The position numbers were made by a program, and so were the translations under genes. From Amaurobius ferox (taxonomy: Eukaryota; Arthropoda; Arachnida; Araneae; Amaurobiidae), in assembly GCA_951213105.1 (NCBI GenBank), contig OX578133.1, positions 139,834,813 to 139,898,812 of the forward strand: a DNA stretch of 64,000 bases, written 5' to 3'. The notes beneath the pieces were generated by a model. It was not told the DNA's origin and ran no database searches. It was given only the letters and a program-made list of their open reading frames with translations. Below, piece after piece: positions 61,121-64,000 of this stretch; the first letter of the stretch is position 1; each line of letters starts with the position of its first letter.

Positions 61121-61350
61121 GGGCGCGGTAGCCCATTGGTTAGCGCGCTGGAGTTGCACTCGGTAGGCCCGGGTTCGATTCCAGCCACTGCCAAAACTGC
61201 CGCCGTGTTCATGCGGAGTACGATCACGTTAAACATGTGGGTCCGAAAGTCCTTCCGAGAGGTTGGTGGTAGGGGAAGGAGGGTACGGTCCCTCCGTCCA
61301 AACAGTTACCTTACACCTTTCTGGTAGGTCGGACGGTCTGGGTTTCAACA
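61121..61350 (+). mobile_element. Near-full-length tRNA-derived SINE inserted in transposase relic, 15-bp target duplication
   Basis: It begins GGGCGCGGTAGCCCATTGGT, contains GGGTTCGATTCCAGCC, and ends GGTCGGACGGTCTGGGTTTC then AACA. It is flanked by exact ACACAAAGGGACATG repeats at 61106-61120 and 61351-61365. Compared with 26418-26699 it lacks about 55 bases between GGTCCCT and CCGTCCAAAC. Its insertion splits the mariner-like frame just before WFMHDGTSAH. Confidence 0.93.
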
Positions 61351-62971
61351 ACACAAAGGGACATGTGGTTTATGCATGATGGGACCTCAGCACACATCCA
61401 TAGAGATCCAATACTTCTTAAATGTGATATATCCCAGGTGGTGGACTGGTGGCTTGTCCTCCACGCTTCCCAGATCTTAATCCACTGGACATCTTCTTCT
61501 AGGGGCACATAAAAACAATGGTGTATGAGACACCTGTGGATTAGATTCCCTGGAAGATCTTGTCATGAGAATCGTTGTTGCTGTGGACAAGATCAACACC
61601 ACACTAGGAGTCTATGAGAGGGTGTGACAGTCTTTCATTCGTAGGTGTCAGCTGTGCAATGAAGCCCTTGGATACCACTTTGAGCAGCTATTTTTGAGTT
61701 TTTCTCTGATGCGAATGGAAATGTGAAACTCTTAAATTAGTAAAGACTTTTTTTTTTCACTGTTGAAAGATCAACGTGGATATGTAACTTTACTCTCTTC
61801 TGGTACTATTTAGTGGAATGCGGCCCTAGGTTCTATTACAAATATTGTTCGTCTTGATGTGTACTATCACCCCTCTTTTTCTGTTGACAGGGTTTACAAT
61901 CACCCGGTGTGTATACATATATAGCTGTGAAATGGAGGGGACATACATACATTATTACATATGCAATCAGCTTTTAATGGTATAGATACTTATAAGAACC
62001 TTTTGACATTGAGTCACTTTAATTGTTATTTATTAGAGATAAAACAGAGAATAATAATTACATACTCTTGTTTAGTGAAAAAAATATATAATTTTTTAAA
62101 ACCAGGAGTCATCGAATATCCTGCACATGCCTGGTACACACTAAAGTGGCCAGTGGAGGAAGGGCTAACAACATACACAAAAATGCTCAAATCAATCATT
62201 AAAACTGAAAAATAGGGAAATACAGCATGGTACATGCTCTGTGTCCATCAGCTACATACTCAAGTGTTTGCTCGCATTAAATTTATAAAACTATAATAGA
62301 GAAATGTAGCCCAGTACATGCCAGACCTGGTTCAATCAGTACATGTTCGATGGCAACCTGCTGTATTCTAAAGTGATCAGGAGGAGGAGAACAAGCAATT
62401 GATACTGAAATGTTTGAAAACTAATGAAATTGAACTGATATAATTAGGGTTCACACCAGCATGGTGGCGATAAAACGAAAATTGTCACCAATATTGCAAA
62501 AAGTGGATGACAAATTTGTTGCTTGAAACACCATGCACATTGTTTTTCACACAATAAATCTTTCAGAAGTAATTGCATATGCCCCTCTCCCAACGCCAAT
62601 GATCAGTAATCAAAAGCATTGATGTGAGTTGCCAGATTTCTTTTTCAGTGAGGCAAATAAATGCAGGTCAGCAAGGAATAAAAGATGAGTTTGGGCTCAA
62701 TTTAGAGAAACAGAGCTCACTCAAGCCTCAACTGCTCAATGTAAAATAGAGCCTGAATCTGCCAGAAAACAAAATATGTTTTTGACTTTCCCACACTTAA
62801 TTGGTACTAATTTTCAAAAATATCCATTTGTAAAAATAGACGATTAAATTTAGCTATAAAGCACAAAAAATGCATAAACATTGAGCTCCAAAGTTTTGAA
62901 ATAACATAGAAAGTAGAAAAAATAGTCTCAGAATCATATAATCAGATTAAAATAGTACCAATATGGTTGTT

Positions 62972-63445
62972 TGTAGTAGCAAAATGACCTTTATTTCTCT
63001 CCACTCAATATTTCGTATGTAGTCTTTTGTAAGTAGTTAGTCTATGATTCGATATAAAACATTTTCTGAAATATTTTATTCCTAGTTTTTTGCGTTTTAC
63101 AATCAAAGAAATTTACAAATAGGTTTATTACACACTATGCTAGACAGCCACATACATTCAACAAACATCAGTCTAACAGCCTTAGAGCATTATACCCCAG
63201 AGACAGTTTATGTAGTAGCAAAATGACCTTTATTTCTCGCCACTCAATATTTCGTATGTAGTCTTTTGTAAGTAGTTAGTCTATGTTTCGATATAAAACA
63301 TTTTCTGAAATATTTTATTCCTAGCTTTTCGCATTTTACAATCAAAGAAATTTATAAATAGGTTTATTACACACTATGCTAGACAGCCACATACATTCAA
63401 CAAACATCAGTCTAACAGCCTTAGAGCATTATACCCCAGAGACAG
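62972..63445. repeat. Tandem duplication, 239-bp unit
   Basis: Two near-identical copies start TGTAGTAGCAAAATGACCTT at 62972 and 63211 and end ATTATACCCCAGAGACAG at 63206 and 63445. Few mismatches separate them, so the duplication is recent. Confidence 0.93.
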
Positions 63446-63847
63446 GTAATGAACCCAAGTATAAGAAATATGAAAGTCATTTAAACAGAGCAATAAAACA
63501 CCCAAGTAGGGATTTAATATATAAAGATTCCTCACTCACCTAGTCCTAATTCTCACCAGATAAACTCTTTTCAATCGACTGCCAGCCGCAGAAAATGTTT
63601 GAGACATACTGGCACCATTTTTGAGCTCATCTTTTTACTTTAATTGCAATCAACTATTTTAATAACTTTTTTACTTTAATAACTTTTTTACTTTAATTGA
63701 GCTCATCTTTTTACTTTAAGCAAGTATCGAAATTCATAAATAGCTAATTTTGCTTTAAATGTATTGAAGAGTAATTTTTAATTAAATAACTGAGGGTGTA
63801 CTAATGTCTCATTTTTTACACATTAATTTATGCAGCAATAACCTTAC

Positions 63848-63877
63848 CTTATCAGGATAGCATTGGCCGTTATACTC
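63848..63877 (-). other. Possible 30-base exon of unknown gene
   Basis: On the minus strand, TTTTTCATGTATCAG precedes GAGTATAACGGCCAATGCTA and eight further bases, then GTAAGG. The in-frame reading is EYNGQCYPDK, phase 0. It has good splice consensus on both sides but no recognised protein match, and it does not fit the TEAD phase (which needs phase 1 upstream of 58767). Treat as speculative. Confidence 0.2.
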
Positions 63878-64000
63878 CTGATACATGAAAAAGAAGTATA
63901 TAGACCAAGTTGGACAGCTCATCATTAATTAATATAAAGACACCTTCATCAAAGAATTGTCCTAAAGAATCCTTGGTCTAATACTCTAAATGAATGATCT

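Larger units (their letters stand above)
60023..61905. mobile_element. Compound mariner-like element: two inverted transposase relics and a split terminus
   Basis: The block TTTTTACCGATTTTACAC…AGTAAAATTACATATCCACG occurs twice in tandem at the left (about 60020-60345 and 60366-60712) and once inverted at the right (about 61660-61905). A minus-strand relic (60955-60840) has LWTFYETPVDSLEDLVVRIV then VAADMI. A plus-strand relic has AYPAFLQQVLPSLLQGVPLT (about 61046-61104), then, after a SINE, WFMHDGTSAH (about 61367), DLNPLDIFF-type text (about 61475) and MVYETPVD with EDLV (about 61515-61570). HDG…SAH, DLNPLD and YETPVDSLEDL are the order of a mariner/DDE_3-type transposase C-terminal half. 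Confidence 0.8.

Noticed and set aside
61117..61200. Possible tRNA gene at the SINE heads (61121 and 26699)
   Set aside because: Box A and box B are present, but a non-tRNA body, shared 3' tail and target duplications show it is a SINE.

Overview
The window is AT-rich animal nuclear DNA. It is gene-poor, full of decayed transposons and (TA)n microsatellites, and carries one recognisable host gene. That gene is the TEAD/Scalloped transcription factor, the DNA-binding partner of Yorkie/YAP in the Hippo pathway. It lies on the minus strand as ten coding exons between 58767 and the stop codon at 10488. All splice sites are GT-AG and all reading phases join. The protein keeps vertebrate-like TEAD motifs ([20 protein letters not shown]) and the transposons are of invertebrate type. 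I infer an arthropod, possibly a chelicerate with large introns, but the sequence does not prove this. The exon for the first half of the TEA domain (family motif GVWSPDIEQSF) is not in the window and must lie beyond 64000.

TEAD exons in transcript order (minus strand): 58767-58685 and 58329-58285 (second half of TEA domain); 39988/39985/39904-39761 (linker, with a tandem internal duplication that carries its own splice acceptor); 33287-33247; 29039-28853; 28755-28693; 20789-20626; 20416-20335; 17197-17045; 10601-10488 (YAP-binding domain and stop). Using the innermost acceptor at exon 39904, the encoded part is 357 residues, close to the same part of vertebrate TEADs. The stop codon sits inside one arm of a perfect 15-bp inverted repeat.

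The introns and flanks are mostly mobile DNA. Right of the gene (59-64 kb) there is a mariner-like compound element split by a SINE, and a 239-bp tandem duplication. The 40-58 kb intron holds two dead Tc1-like transposases, two elements with terminal inverted repeats and two minisatellites. The 29-39 kb introns hold a mariner transposase pseudogene, a piggyBac relic bounded by TTAA and a TIR element with internal tandem repeats. The 20-28 kb intron holds a Tigger/pogo relic with a near-perfect 580-bp inverted duplication, two full-length tRNA-derived SINEs and a second piggyBac-family element. The 17-20 kb intron is filled by an element of about 178-bp tandem repeats, itself interrupted by a pogo-type element. 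The 10-17 kb intron has a GC-richer minisatellite with an apparent three-monomer higher-order period. Left of the gene (1-10 kb) are a hAT pseudogene, a piggyBac fragment and a Tc1/mariner-type long-TIR element.

The points most worth checking are the duplicated TEAD exon with two competing acceptor groups, the intronic Tigger hairpin, the stop-codon stem-loop, and the SINE family whose 3' tail alone (about 38-60 bp) has inserted repeatedly with target-site duplications. No rRNA gene, CRISPR array or intact tRNA gene was seen.
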